From: Streptomyces sp. NBC_00273
Lineage (GTDB): Bacteria; Actinomycetota; Actinomycetes; Streptomycetales; Streptomycetaceae
NCBI RefSeq assembly: GCF_036178145.1
Contig: NZ_CP108067.1
Span: forward strand, 1,674,001-1,738,000
Reading direction: 5' to 3'
DNA length: 64,000 nt
Shown here piece after piece: positions 8,540 to 17,418 of the stretch (positions are counted from its first letter, which is position 1; each line of letters starts with the position of its first letter). Both the position numbers and the translations under genes were made by a program. The notes beneath the pieces are model-generated. The model was given only the letters and a program-made list of their open reading frames with translations, had not been told where the DNA came from and did not search any database.

Positions 8540-9272
8540 AAGTGAGTACGAGGCATGGGTGAGCGAGTTCGAGGCCGAGCGGGAACGCCGGGCGGCCCTC
8601 GGCGACCCCGACTGGGGGAAGGGCGCGCAGCTGCCGGCCGAAATCGTCCGCAGCATCCAGAAGTTCCAGGTCGGCGAGGACGGCGACGGCTCCGCGCTCT
8701 CCGGCAAGGCCGACCTCGCCGGTGACCCGGTCTACTCCGAGGCGGTCCGGCTCTTCATCGCCGAGGAACAGAACCACGCGCGGATGCTGAAGCTGCTGTT
8801 GGCGGCCGGCGGGGCCGGCACCCTCGACGGGCATTGGAGCGACGCGGCCTTCGTCCGGTTCCGGCGGCTCCTCGGACTGCGGGTGGAACTGCTGGTGCTG
8901 ATGGTCGCCGAGGTGGTGGCCCTGGGGTACTACCGGGCCCTGCGCGACGGGGCCACCGATCCCCTGACCACCGAGGTCGCGGGCCGGATCCTGGCGGACG
9001 AGGAGCGGCACGTCCCCTTCCACTGCCTGCGCCTGCGGGAGGGGCTCGCCGGGCTGCCCCGGCCGGCCCGCCGGGCGGTGACGGCCGGGTGGCGCGGACT
9101 GCTGGTCGGCGCCGCCGGCCTGGTCGCGGTGGACCACGGTCCGGCCTTGCGGGCCCTCGGGGTGGGCCGCGGCACCTTCGTCGCACAGACCCTGCGCTCC
9201 TCCGCGTGGATGGCCCGCGCCATGTCGGACGGCCCCGTTCCCGCGCCGGCGCGAGCGGGCGTCGGCGTCTGA
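8532..9272 (+). CDS. Ferritin-like diiron domain protein
   Basis: A 246-residue, largely helical protein with two E-x-x-H motifs: EEQNHARM in the first half and DEERHVPFH in the second. These are the iron-ligand signatures of ferritin-like diiron proteins. Such proteins act as oxygenases, desaturases or iron handlers, and which applies here is unclear. A TTG at 8526 is also in frame, but the ATG at 8532 coincides with the presumed transcription start, suggesting a leaderless mRNA. Paired operators overlap the promoter, and no cognate regulator lies next to it. Confidence 0.75.
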   Translation: MIKSEYEAWVSEFEAERERRAALGDPDWGKGAQLPAEIVRSIQKFQVGEDGDGSALSGKADLAGDPVYSEAVRLFIAEEQNHARMLKLLLAAGGAGTLDGHWSDAAFVRFRRLLGLRVELLVLMVAEVVALGYYRALRDGATDPLTTEVAGRILADEERHVPFHCLRLREGLAGLPRPARRAVTAGWRGLLVGAAGLVAVDHGPALRALGVGRGTFVAQTLRSSAWMARAMSDGPVPAPARAGVGV

Positions 9273-9302
9273 CCCCGGCCCGCCGACCGCCCGCCCCACC
9301 CC

Positions 9303-9325
9303 GCCCGGGCCGTTCCGGTCCGGGC
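9303..9325. terminator. Possible weak terminator between convergent genes
   Basis: GCCCGG...CCGGGC inverted repeat with an 11-nt loop in the 59-bp gap. Confidence 0.4.
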
Positions 9326-9331
9326 CGGCCA

Positions 9332-10225
9332 TCACATCGAGGTGCGGGTGGAAGCCGGGGCTGGTGCGGGCGGTGACACCCGCTCGGCGCCGCTGTCCGC
9401 AGCCAGGCCCGCGAGCAGGCGCAGACCGTCTTCGGCGGGACTGCCCGGAGCCGCGGACAACACCAGCAGCTCCATGCCCGATTCACCCGGTAGCGCGAAG
9501 TTCTCCTGGTGCAGTTCCAGCAGTCCCACCAGCGAGTGCCGGTACGCCTTGCGTCCGTGGGTGCGGGCGCGCACGTCCGCGCGGGCCCAGAGGCGACGGA
9601 AGCGCTCGCTGCCCATCGCCAACTCGCCGATGAGCGAGGCCAGTCGGGGGTCGTCGGGGTGTTGGCCGGCGGCCAGACGCAGGTGCCCGACCACGTCGAG
9701 GGTGCACGTCTCCCAGTCCGCGTAGAGGCCGCGCTCCGCCTCCTCCAGGAAGATGTGCCGGGCGGTGTTCAGGCCCGGCACCGACCGTCCGTAGAGGAGC
9801 CCTGCGAGGCGGTTCCCGGCCAGCACGTCCAAGCAGTGGTCCATGATCAGCGCGGGCGCGTCGGCGACCAGGTCGAGGACGCGCAGCACCTCCGGCCGGA
9901 CCCTCCCCCGACCCCCGGCCGGCGGGACCCCGTTGCCCGGCGCCTTCGTCCGGCGGCGCCGCTGCCTGGCGAGCCGGTAGAGGTGACCGCGTTCGGTTTC
10001 GTCGAGGTCGAGGACGCCGGCGAGCGCGTCGAGGACCTGCTCGGAGGGTTGGGTCGCGCGGCCCTGCTCCAGGCGTACGTAGTAGTCGACGCTGACGCCG
10101 GACAGGTGCGCGACCTCCTCGCGGCGCAGCCCGGCCACCCTGCGGCGGCTGTCGGTGGGGATGCCGACGGCTCCCGGGTCGACCCGGGAGCGCCGGGTCC
10201 GCAGGAAGCCAGCAAGATCGTCCAT
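9332..10225 (-). CDS. XRE-family regulator with MmyB-like C-terminal domain
   Basis: A 297-residue protein. The N-terminal helix-turn-helix (residues about 8-75) contains RRVAGLRREEVAHLSGVS and YYVRLEQGR, the hallmark of the large actinobacterial XRE/MmyB group. The C-terminal 190 residues (ALIMDHCLDVLAGN, then LGELHQENF-like helices) form the MmyB/PAS-like ligand-binding domain. The start at ATG 10225 is the usual family start. It is divergent from an NAD(P)H oxidoreductase gene, and in this family the neighbour is commonly the target. Confidence 0.88.
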   Translation of the reverse strand: MDDLAGFLRTRRSRVDPGAVGIPTDSRRRVAGLRREEVAHLSGVSVDYYVRLEQGRATQPSEQVLDALAGVLDLDETERGHLYRLARQRRRRTKAPGNGVPPAGGRGRVRPEVLRVLDLVADAPALIMDHCLDVLAGNRLAGLLYGRSVPGLNTARHIFLEEAERGLYADWETCTLDVVGHLRLAAGQHPDDPRLASLIGELAMGSERFRRLWARADVRARTHGRKAYRHSLVGLLELHQENFALPGESGMELLVLSAAPGSPAEDGLRLLAGLAADSGAERVSPPAPAPASTRTSM

Positions 10226-10296
10226 GCGTCCCAGTATGGCCCGGGTGACGCCCGTGAGGGTGGTCCTGCCGGTACCAGGAAGTCCGGTCCGACGGA

Positions 10297-10308
10297 AGGG
10301 GCGCCCCT
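10297..10308. promoter_or_regulatory. Palindrome in XRE/oxidoreductase intergenic region
   Basis: Perfect 12-bp palindrome AGGGGCGCCCCT. It is flanked by GTCCGG at 10282-10287 and CCGGAC at 10314-10319. Possible operator for the XRE regulator; the role is inferred from position only. Confidence 0.35.
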
Positions 10309-10363
10309 GAACGCCGGACGCCGCCGCGTCCAGGATCGAGGCATCCGATCCCAAGGAGTTCCC

Positions 10364-11143
10364 GTGAAGACGCTGATCGTCCACGCCCACCCGGAGCCGA
10401 AGTCGCTCAACAGCTCGCTGAAGGACCTCGCGGTGTCCACCCTGGAGGCCGCCGGGCACGAGGTACGGGTGAGCGATCTGTACGCGATGAACTGGAAGGC
10501 GGTCGTGGACTCCGCGGACTACGGTCCCCACGCGTCGAGTCCGCTGAAGGTCGCCCTGGATTCGGGCCGGGCCTTCGACGCCGGGGCGCTCACCCCGGAC
10601 GTCCTCGCCGAGCAGGAGAAGCTGCTGTGGGCCGACACGATCATCTTCCAGTTCCCGCTGTGGTGGTACACCATGCCCGCGATCCTCAAGGGCTGGGTGG
10701 ACCGGGTGTTCACCTACCGCTTCGCCTACGGCGTCGGCGAGCACAGCGACACCAAGTACGGCGAGCGCTTCGGCGAGGGCACCCTCGCGGGCCGGAAGGC
10801 CCTGCTGTCGGTGACCGTCGGCGGCCCGGAGTCGCACTACTCGGCTCGCGGGATCAACGGCCCCATCGAGGACCTGCTGTTCCCGTTCCAGCACGGCATC
10901 CTCTACTACCCGGGCGTCGAGGTGCTACCGCCGTTCGTGCTGCACGGCACCGACCGGATGACCGCCGAGGACTACGCGGACGCCGCCGAGGCCTGGCAGC
11001 AGCGCCTGCTCACCCTGGAGTCGACCGAGCCGATCGCGTTCCGGCGGCAGAACTTCGGCGACTACGAGATCCCCTCCCTGCACCTGAAGGAGGGCCTGGA
11101 GCCCGCGGGCCGCACTGGTTTCGGGCTGCACGTACGCGGCTGA
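10364..11143 (+). CDS. NAD(P)H oxidoreductase, flavodoxin-like fold
   Basis: A 259-residue protein of the NQO1/MdaB-type flavodoxin_2 family. It has KTLIVHAHPEPKSLN at the N-terminus, the FMN/FAD-contacting PLWWYTMPAILKGW motif at about residue 105, and SVTVGGPESHY further on. It likely performs two-electron reduction of quinones or electrophiles. The start is GTG 10364, with AAGGAG at 10353-10358. It is divergent from the XRE regulator, its probable controller. Confidence 0.85.
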   Translation: MKTLIVHAHPEPKSLNSSLKDLAVSTLEAAGHEVRVSDLYAMNWKAVVDSADYGPHASSPLKVALDSGRAFDAGALTPDVLAEQEKLLWADTIIFQFPLWWYTMPAILKGWVDRVFTYRFAYGVGEHSDTKYGERFGEGTLAGRKALLSVTVGGPESHYSARGINGPIEDLLFPFQHGILYYPGVEVLPPFVLHGTDRMTAEDYADAAEAWQQRLLTLESTEPIAFRRQNFGDYEIPSLHLKEGLEPAGRTGFGLHVRG

Positions 11144-11225
11144 GCCCGCGCCCCGGCCTCCGGGCCATCGGTAGGCTGCCCACCGCGGTCGTGGTGGCCT
11201 TGGGGCCACGTGGGAGCATCTCGGC

Positions 11226-11459
11226 ATGCGCCTAGTAGCTGACGGAGCCACGCCGATCCCCCGATTGGCGCTGGTGGAGGACCTGGAGACCGACAACGGC
11301 TACGCCTTCGAGCTGGCGGGCCCGCTCTTCCTGGCCGTTGGTGACCGCATCGGCTTCGACGGCGACGTACTTGTCGTCGTGCGAGCCGGCGGAGAGCGGG
11401 TGACGCCGGAAGGCGACTGGTCCACTCGTTGCGGGCTCAGAGCCGGACGCCGTCGGTAA
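11226..11459 (+). CDS. Small hypothetical protein
   Basis: A 77-residue reading frame with a weak purine-rich stretch (GGGAG) before the ATG. It has a beta-rich central part (FLAVGDRIGFDGDVLVVV) resembling a small barrel and a basic tail. No family is recognised. Codon bias is acceptable but less marked than in its neighbours. It may form a unit with the next small gene. Confidence 0.5.
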   Translation: MRLVADGATPIPRLALVEDLETDNGYAFELAGPLFLAVGDRIGFDGDVLVVVRAGGERVTPEGDWSTRCGLRAGRRR

Positions 11460-11525
11460 CAGCCGCTCGGGTCGCCCCTTGCTTAACCCGTGGCTTCAGC
11501 CATCCGCTGCCGGCAAGCTGGACGC

Positions 11526-11885
11526 ATGGTTGCTCCTTCCTCCTCCGCCTCGGCGGGCCCGGACGACCGACGGGTCGTCGAACACATCAGGGGCCGGCCC
11601 CTGAGCCAGGACCGGCCGGCCGTCGCGCTGGCTGCCGGCAGCCGGGTCACGGTCGTCCACGATCCGGACTGGGACGGCCCCTGGCGGAACGAGTTCCCGG
11701 GCACGATCGACGACATGGGGGCGCCCGAGCTCGTGGAGAACGTCCATGCCCGTCCCGGGGAGATGGCCTACTGGGTCGCCTTCGACGCGCCGCAGTACGA
11801 CAGCGACGGGGGCGGCCCGTACCGCAAGGCCCAGATCTGGGACCGATATCTACGGCCCGGGCCTCCCCTTCCGCCCCGGACCTGA
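11526..11885 (+). CDS. Small hypothetical protein
   Basis: A 119-residue soluble protein. After a Ser/Ala-rich N-terminus it has a compact domain with GSRVTVVHDPDWDGPW and PGEMAYWVAFD, then QYDSDGGGPYRKAQI. The pattern of Trp/Asp turns suggests a small SH3-like barrel. I cannot name the family. The ATG at 11526 (MVAPSSSASAG) was chosen, and an ATG at 11490 is also in frame. No signal peptide is seen. Confidence 0.6.
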   Translation: MVAPSSSASAGPDDRRVVEHIRGRPLSQDRPAVALAAGSRVTVVHDPDWDGPWRNEFPGTIDDMGAPELVENVHARPGEMAYWVAFDAPQYDSDGGGPYRKAQIWDRYLRPGPPLPPRT

Positions 11886-11924
11886 GCCCCGGCCGGAGGC
11901 CCGGCGGACCGGAAGGCGGCCTTC

Positions 11925-11985
11925 GTCGCGGCCGGGCGGCCGGTCGGTCGGCCGGTTGGTGGGTCGGCCGGTCGGTCTGCGTTAG
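11925..11985. repeat. Low-complexity GGCCGGT/GGTCGGT repeat tract
   Basis: Short degenerate direct repeats built from GGCCGG, GGTCGGT and GGTTGGT fill the intergenic region just before the small membrane protein gene. No function can be assigned. Confidence 0.5.
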
Positions 11986-11995
11986 CTTCACCCCT

Positions 11996-12397
11996 ATGAA
12001 TTCACAGGCACAGGTGTACGACAGGGAATTCCGTGTGCGCGGCCTGCGCGAGCAGGGGTGGGGCCGGGGACTGGTGGCCGCGGCCGCCCTCATCTGGCTC
12101 TGGGTGGCCTACCTGCTCGTCTTCCCCTTCAGCATCGACCGCGGCGAGGACACCGAGCCCATCGAGTGCGACTCCCGCGCCTTCCACCAGGACACCGACT
12201 TCAAGGTGACCTACCAGAGGGACGAAGGCGAACGCTGTGACGCCGAGCGCGACCTGGGCCCGGTGCTCGCCGCGCTGCTCCTCTCCCTCCCCCTGGCCAC
12301 GGTCGGCACCGGCCTGTACGTCTCCGGCACTTCGGCGGTCCGCACCGCCGCGTACGCCGCCGAGATCACCCGTCTGAACACCGCCCAGGAGGCCTGA
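11996..12397 (+). CDS. Small membrane protein, hypothetical
   Basis: A 133-residue protein with two hydrophobic segments, about residues 28-45 and 83-103. Between them is a hydrophilic loop of about 40 residues carrying two Cys ([16 protein letters not shown]) that could form a disulfide outside the cell. No family is recognised. The start is ATG 11996. Its last 32 bp overlap the 3' end of the convergent lstF-like gene, so one of the two 3' ends could be affected by transcriptional interference. Confidence 0.65.
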   Translation: MNSQAQVYDREFRVRGLREQGWGRGLVAAAALIWLWVAYLLVFPFSIDRGEDTEPIECDSRAFHQDTDFKVTYQRDEGERCDAERDLGPVLAALLLSLPLATVGTGLYVSGTSAVRTAAYAAEITRLNTAQEA

Positions 12398-13082
12398 GCG
12401 AGGGCGGGCGGAGCAGCGCCCGGGTGAGCTCCGGGGCGTGGGCGGCGAAGGGACCGAGGTCGGTGGCGCGGGGGTAGGCGGGGTGGTCGCGATAGGTGTC
12501 GAGCCGGTCCAGGGCGCGCAGGCCGTAGTACGCGGACGGTTGTGCCGACGCTGCGCGTGCGGGGAGGGCGGTTGCGGTGGTGACCGCCGGGAGGATCTGC
12601 TCGAACAGGGCCTGGCAGGCCCGGATGCCGCGGAGCATGACCTGGTGGTAGCGGTCCTCGGGCCCGACGGGGAAGCGGTGTTCGGCCAGGACCGGACCGG
12701 TGTCGATGCCGGCGTCGACCTCGTGGGCCGTGGCGCCGTACTCCGTGTCACCGTGCAGCAGGGCGAACAGGACGGCGACGGAGGGCAGTCCGCGATGGCG
12801 CGGCAGCAGTCCGTTGTGGATGTTGAGGATGCGCAGGCCGTCCGTCCGGAGCAGGGGCTCCCGGAAGATCTGCCGGTTGTTGAGGGACCAGACGATGCCG
12901 TCGGTGCTGGCCCGGGCCAGCGTGTCGGCATGGGCGTTGACGTCCGCCGCCGCGAGGTGGGGCGCATCGGCGGCCGCGGCGTCCAGCGGGTCGGCGGAGC
13001 AGACCAGGTCGACCGGGTGACCCCGGGTGGCCGCGTGGGTGACGGCGCGGCGGAGCAGCGCTCCCTCTCCGACGAAGATCAT
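12366..13082 (-). CDS. lstF: Formyltransferase of the lipstatin-type operon (LstF-like)
   Basis: A 238-residue protein of the formyl-THF-dependent transferase family (Fmt N-terminal domain). The core motif [13 protein letters not shown] supplies the catalytic Asn and His, and [10 protein letters not shown] the Asp, so the catalytic triad of Fmt-type enzymes is intact. It lacks Fmt's long tRNA-binding C-terminal domain. In lipstatin biosynthesis LstF formylates the amino group of the ester-linked amino acid; that role is inferred here from operon position and order. Its ATG overlaps the stop of lstE (ATGA, 13079-13082). It is the last gene of the operon, and its 3' end overlaps a convergent gene by 32 bp. 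Confidence 0.88.
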   Translation of the reverse strand: MIFVGEGALLRRAVTHAATRGHPVDLVCSADPLDAAAADAPHLAAADVNAHADTLARASTDGIVWSLNNRQIFREPLLRTDGLRILNIHNGLLPRHRGLPSVAVLFALLHGDTEYGATAHEVDAGIDTGPVLAEHRFPVGPEDRYHQVMLRGIRACQALFEQILPAVTTATALPARAASAQPSAYYGLRALDRLDTYRDHPAYPRATDLGPFAAHAPELTRALLRPPSLRPPGRCSDG

Positions 13083-16000
13083 GCGGACACCTCCTCGCGG
13101 GCGGCGGCCAGGTGCTCGCAGACCTGTTCCAGCGTCAGGTTGCGTACGAGGCAGTCGAGACGGCCCGTGAACCACGTGGCCTGACCGGGGGTCAGCAGGT
13201 CCGAGGAGACTGCGGTGAGCATCTCGACCAGGGCCAGGGAATCACCGCCGAGGGCGTGGAATTCGGAGTCCGAAGACAGCAGCGCGCCGTCGACTCCGAG
13301 GACCTCCGCCCAGTGGTGCCTGACCGTTGCCTCCAAAGCGGCGGGTTCGGGTCCGCCCGGCGGCGTGGGTGCGGCGTGGGCGAAGGGGTCGGGGAAGGCG
13401 TCGAGATCGGTCTTGCCGCTGACCGTGCTGGGCAGGGTGTCGATCACGACGACATGGGCGGGGACGAGGTACGTCGGCAGCGTCCGGGTGAGCTCGGCCC
13501 GCACGGTGCGGGGCAGATCCGCGCGGACGGCGGGGTCGTCGACGGCCGGCAGTACGTACGCACAGAGCACGGCCGCCGTGGAGTTCGGGCGGCGGCGGGG
13601 CACGACGACGGCGCGGTGCACGGCCGGGTGGACTTCGAGGGCGGCGACGACCTCGGCGGGGTCGACCCGGTGCCCGGCGATCTTCACCTGTTCGTCGATG
13701 CGCCCGGCGAACTCGACGGCTCCGTCGGCCAGTCGGCGTCCGAGGTCGCCGGTGCGATAGGCGCGGACGCCGTCGGGGCCGGTGCTGAAGGGTGAGGGAC
13801 GGCCGTCGGACGGACCGAGGTAACCGCGGGCCACCTGGACCCCGCGTACGACGATCTCGCCCGTGCGGCCGGTGTCGCCCGGTCCGCTGCCGATGCTCTC
13901 GCCGTCCTCGGTGACGAGGTCGACGCGGGCGTACGGGCCGGGGAGGCCGATCGGGACCGTGGCGCCGCTCTCGCCACCGTCCACGGTGTGGGCGAGTACG
14001 GCGACGGTCGCCTCCGTGGGCCCGTACCCGTTGACGACACGGCAATCGGCCCCGAAGGCGGCGCGCGCGGACCGTACGGCGGTGGGGGTGAGGGGCTCGC
14101 CGCCCAGCAGCAGGGTGCGCAGGCGGTGCGTGGAACCGCTGCCCGCGGGACCGTTGCCCCCGGCACCGAGGAGGGCGAGGTGGGAGGGCGTGAGCGCGAG
14201 GGTGTCGGCGCGGTGCTCGGCGACGAGGTCGCGCAGGGCGGCGGGCGAGGGCGAGCCGGGGGCGAGGACGGCCGTACCGCCGGCCAGCAGCGGCAGGAAG
14301 AGGGGGAAGCACGAGATGTCGAAGGCGTAGGAGGAGGCGAAGCCGAAGCGCGTGCGACCGGTGACCTGGCAGACGCCGGTCATCCAGCGGACGAATCCCA
14401 TGAGGCTGCCGTGCTCGATCTGCACGCCCTTGGGCCGACCGGTGGAACCGGAGGTGTGGATGACGTACGCGAGGTCGGCGGGCCGTACGTCCGCCGCTGC
14501 GGCGGATCCGGCGGCGGGCGCGTCCGGGCCGGGGGCGCCGTCGAGGAGGTCTTCGACGGCGAGCAGGGTTCCCGGCACGAAGGGGGCGAGTTCCTCCACC
14601 AGGTGTCGTCCGGTCAGGCACAGACCGGTGGCGGAACCCGCGAGGACCTCTCTGATCCGTACGCCGGGATGGCCGGGGTCGAGCGGCACGTAGGCGGCGC
14701 CCGCCTTGAGGATGCCCCACAGGGCGCACACTCCGGCGGGCGTGCGGTCGACGACCAGTCCCACCAGGTCCTCGCGTCCCACGCCGCGGCGCCGGAGCCC
14801 GTCCGCAACCGTGTCGGAGCGCCGGTCGAGTTCGGCGTACGTGACCACGCCCTCGGGCCCGTCGAGCGCGGGCGCGTCGGGGGTACGGGCGGCCTGGGCG
14901 CGGAAGGCGTCCACGACGGTGAGCTCGGGGACGGCCGGGTCCGGGACGGCCGGAGCCGGGTGCGCCGCCCGGAGTACGGGGCCCGTGACCGCGGCCTCCG
15001 CTTCGACTAGGCCGTGCTCCGCGATCGGTTCGAGGCCGGCCAGGACCGCGTCCAGCAAGCGCGCGGCGCGGGCGCCGAGATCCGGGCCCCCGCCCCGGAC
15101 GCCCAGGGTGATCTCGGTCGCCGTGCCGCTCTCGGCGGCGACGAAGGAGAGCGGGACCAGCGGGGCGTGCACCGGCAGGGCGTAGGCCGTGGCCGCCGTG
15201 AAGCCGCCGCCGGAGAATTCCGCCAGGTCCAGACGGCCCAGGTGGGAGACGACGGCCGAAGCCAGGTGCCGGTCGGTACGTGACGCCACCGCCTGTGCGG
15301 TGCGCAGCAGGCCGGCGGTCACGGGCCGCGGCAGCGGCGCGAGGGCCGTTTCGAAGCCGGCGGCGAGTTCGCGGTTCCCGGCCAGGTCGGTCAGCAGGCG
15401 GGTGTGTGCGGCCGTCCAGTCCTCCCCGGGGCGCAGGTCCAGGAACAGTGGCAGGCTCAGGTTGCCCGTGGCCGCGATCCCGGGGCGGTGGCGGCGCAGG
15501 TCGACGGGGACCATGACACGGGTCTCCAGCCCTGCGGCGTCGGCCAGGGCCTGCGCGAGGCGGGCGGTGAGCGCGGGACGGCGGCCGGGCAGGGTGCGGC
15601 GCAGCCACAGCGTCCGGAGCGGGCGGCCGCCGCCGACGGCCGGGCCGAGCGGAGAACGCCGGGGAGGCCCCGGCGTGGGCCGCGGCCCGGTGCTGCCGAG
15701 CCGGCGCAGCAGCCCGGCGTCGGTGTCACCGTCGAGGGCGGGCCGGGCGGGCTCGCCGCGCAGGGCTCGGAAGACCTCCCGTACCCAGGTCAGGGCGCCG
15801 TGACCGTCCATCACGGCGTGCGAGGCGCTGAAGACGATCGTGGTGGTCGTCTTCCCGTCCGCAGTCTTCCCGTCCGCCGTCTTCCCGTCCGCCCCGGGCA
15901 CGATGAGCACCTCGCAGCCCGGCGGCTCGGTCCGCCGCGACGGCCCGGCGGGCAACGCGACCGTCCCCGGAGCCGAGTCTGCGTACGCGCCGGCGCGCGG

Positions 16001-16294
16001 TACGTCGTACCGCACCTGCGGCGGCGGCCCCCCGGCGCTCCACGTCGCCCCGGCGCGCACGAGCCGTGACCCCGGGCACGACTCGGCGGCCCGTGCCAGG
16101 GCTGCTCGTAAGGCCTGGGGGTCGGGTACGCCGTCGCCCTCGACGACGATGCGCAGGGCCATGGCCCCGCGGGGGTCTCCGGCGGAGAGGTAGAGGCGTT
16201 CGGTGGGCGACACCGGACGCCGGTAATGGACGTCGGTGCCGCCACCGGCACCGACGCCGGTTTCGACACCGGCGTCGACCTGGTGGGATGTCAT
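13079..16294 (-). CDS. lstE: NRPS-like C-A-PCP protein of the lipstatin-type operon (LstE-like)
   Basis: A 1071-residue single module. A condensation/acyltransferase-like domain occupies about residues 25-440, with the active-site motif SHAVMDG: the second His of HHxxxDG (His159) and Asp163 are kept, while the first His is Ser. An adenylation domain spans about 465-965 ([30 protein letters not shown], and SGKTD for A10). The PCP has its phosphopantetheine Ser1019 in GGDSL. In the lipstatin pathway this protein activates the amino acid and joins it to the beta-lactone hydroxyl. The specificity region (FDISCF in A4, VNGYG in A5) is not one I can assign. Residues 136-149 are a tandem DGKTA repeat. 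Start ATG 16294 overlaps the lstD stop. Confidence 0.9.
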   Translation of the reverse strand: MTSHQVDAGVETGVGAGGGTDVHYRRPVSPTERLYLSAGDPRGAMALRIVVEGDGVPDPQALRAALARAAESCPGSRLVRAGATWSAGGPPPQVRYDVPRAGAYADSAPGTVALPAGPSRRTEPPGCEVLIVPGADGKTADGKTADGKTTTTIVFSASHAVMDGHGALTWVREVFRALRGEPARPALDGDTDAGLLRRLGSTGPRPTPGPPRRSPLGPAVGGGRPLRTLWLRRTLPGRRPALTARLAQALADAAGLETRVMVPVDLRRHRPGIAATGNLSLPLFLDLRPGEDWTAAHTRLLTDLAGNRELAAGFETALAPLPRPVTAGLLRTAQAVASRTDRHLASAVVSHLGRLDLAEFSGGGFTAATAYALPVHAPLVPLSFVAAESGTATEITLGVRGGGPDLGARAARLLDAVLAGLEPIAEHGLVEAEAAVTGPVLRAAHPAPAVPDPAVPELTVVDAFRAQAARTPDAPALDGPEGVVTYAELDRRSDTVADGLRRRGVGREDLVGLVVDRTPAGVCALWGILKAGAAYVPLDPGHPGVRIREVLAGSATGLCLTGRHLVEELAPFVPGTLLAVEDLLDGAPGPDAPAAGSAAAADVRPADLAYVIHTSGSTGRPKGVQIEHGSLMGFVRWMTGVCQVTGRTRFGFASSYAFDISCFPLFLPLLAGGTAVLAPGSPSPAALRDLVAEHRADTLALTPSHLALLGAGGNGPAGSGSTHRLRTLLLGGEPLTPTAVRSARAAFGADCRVVNGYGPTEATVAVLAHTVDGGESGATVPIGLPGPYARVDLVTEDGESIGSGPGDTGRTGEIVVRGVQVARGYLGPSDGRPSPFSTGPDGVRAYRTGDLGRRLADGAVEFAGRIDEQVKIAGHRVDPAEVVAALEVHPAVHRAVVVPRRRPNSTAAVLCAYVLPAVDDPAVRADLPRTVRAELTRTLPTYLVPAHVVVIDTLPSTVSGKTDLDAFPDPFAHAAPTPPGGPEPAALEATVRHHWAEVLGVDGALLSSDSEFHALGGDSLALVEMLTAVSSDLLTPGQATWFTGRLDCLVRNLTLEQVCEHLAAAREEVSA
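15849..15893. repeat. In-frame 15-bp tandem repeat (3 units) inside lstE
   Basis: Three consecutive copies of a 15-bp unit (GTCTTCCCGTCCGCN on the plus strand) encode repeated Asp-Gly-Lys-Thr-Ala just before the condensation active-site motif. A unit-number polymorphism would stay in frame. Confidence 0.85.
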
Positions 16295-17418
16295 GACTTC
16301 GTGTTCCCTTGTTCGGTGCGGTCGGGGGTGGGGCGGGCCGGTGCGGCGGTGCCGGTGGAGGCGGCCGTGCCGGCGGTCCAGGCGGCGACGCCGCCCACCC
16401 CGGTCACCCACTCCTGCAGGGCTCGCAGCCCGTCGGCCTGGCTGCGCGGAGCCGCGTAGCCGAGGTCGTGCCGGGCGGCAGCGGTGTCGTACGTCGCCGA
16501 GCGGGTCAGCAGCGCCATCATGTAGCGGCTCAGCGGCGGAGTCGCCTCGGCTGCGCCGCCGGCTGCGGACCGGTGGCGCAGGCGCCAGCCGGTCTCGACC
16601 GCCGCGGCCATCCCGCGGCCGAGGAGGAGCGGGATGCGCGGCGCGGGCGGCGGGCAGTCGAAGAGTGCGCCGACCCGGGCCAGGAACGGCCACAGGTCCG
16701 TCTCCTCTCGGTCCGCGACGAAGTAGGCCTTGCCGCCGACCCGCCCGGCGGGGGCGAGAGCGGCCCGCAGGCAGGCGTCCACCGCGTTGTCGACGTGGCA
16801 GAGCGAGACCAGGACCCGTTTGCCGCCCGACAGGTCGGGCAGCCGGCCCGCGCGCATGGCGTCGACCATGCGCGGCAGGAATCCGGCGTGGTCGCGGGGC
16901 CCCCAGATGCCGCGCGGCCGAACGGCGCAGGTGGTGAACTCCGGGGTGTCGGCCGCTCGTACGTGCTGTTCGGCGATCGCCTTCGTCTCGCAGTAGAAGT
17001 TGAACCAGCGCTGCGGGTACGGGGTGCTCTCGTCGATGCCGAGCCGGTCGCCCTCCCGGACCCGCATCAGGGCGCTCGGGCTGGATACGAACACGAACCG
17101 CCGTGCCCCCGCCGACCGGGCCGCCGCGAGCAGCCGCTGCGTGCCGGTGACGTTGGCGGCCTCGAACTGGGCGCGGCTGCCGTGGTCGACGACCCGTGCC
17201 GCGCTGTGCAGGACCGCCTGGCAGCCGGCTGCCGCCCGCCCGAGCGAACCTTCGTCGGTGAGGTCGCCGGTGACGACCTCGACGCCGGGCAGGGAACGCA
17301 GCCGTACGGCATCGCTGCCGGGGCGGACCAGGGCGCGGACCTGATGTCCCTGGTGCAGGACGCCGTCGACCAGGTGCCCGCCCAGGAATCCGGATGCTCC
17401 GGTGACCAGGATCTTCAC
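16291..17418 (-). CDS. lstD: NAD(P)-dependent 3-beta-hydroxysteroid dehydrogenase-like reductase (LstD/OleD-like)
   Basis: A 375-residue extended SDR. The nucleotide-binding motif TGASGFLGG is at residues 6-14 and the catalytic YxxxK is in FNFYCETKAIAE. In olefin biosynthesis OleD, and in lipstatin biosynthesis LstD, reduces the 2-alkyl-3-keto acid made by the ketosynthase pair to the beta-hydroxy acid. It starts at a GTG overlapping the lstC stop (GTGA, 17415-17418) and its stop overlaps the lstE start (ATGA). The C-terminal 40 residues are an Ala/Thr-rich extension. Confidence 0.9.
   Translation of the reverse strand: MKILVTGASGFLGGHLVDGVLHQGHQVRALVRPGSDAVRLRSLPGVEVVTGDLTDEGSLGRAAAGCQAVLHSAARVVDHGSRAQFEAANVTGTQRLLAAARSAGARRFVFVSSPSALMRVREGDRLGIDESTPYPQRWFNFYCETKAIAEQHVRAADTPEFTTCAVRPRGIWGPRDHAGFLPRMVDAMRAGRLPDLSGGKRVLVSLCHVDNAVDACLRAALAPAGRVGGKAYFVADREETDLWPFLARVGALFDCPPPAPRIPLLLGRGMAAAVETGWRLRHRSAAGGAAEATPPLSRYMMALLTRSATYDTAAARHDLGYAAPRSQADGLRALQEWVTGVGGVAAWTAGTAASTGTAAPARPTPDRTEQGNTKS

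Noticed and set aside
13079..16294. Stand-alone NRPS cluster for a longer peptide
   Set aside because: Only one module, no thioesterase, and tight coupling to OleA/C/D-like genes; it fits LstE of the lipstatin pathway.
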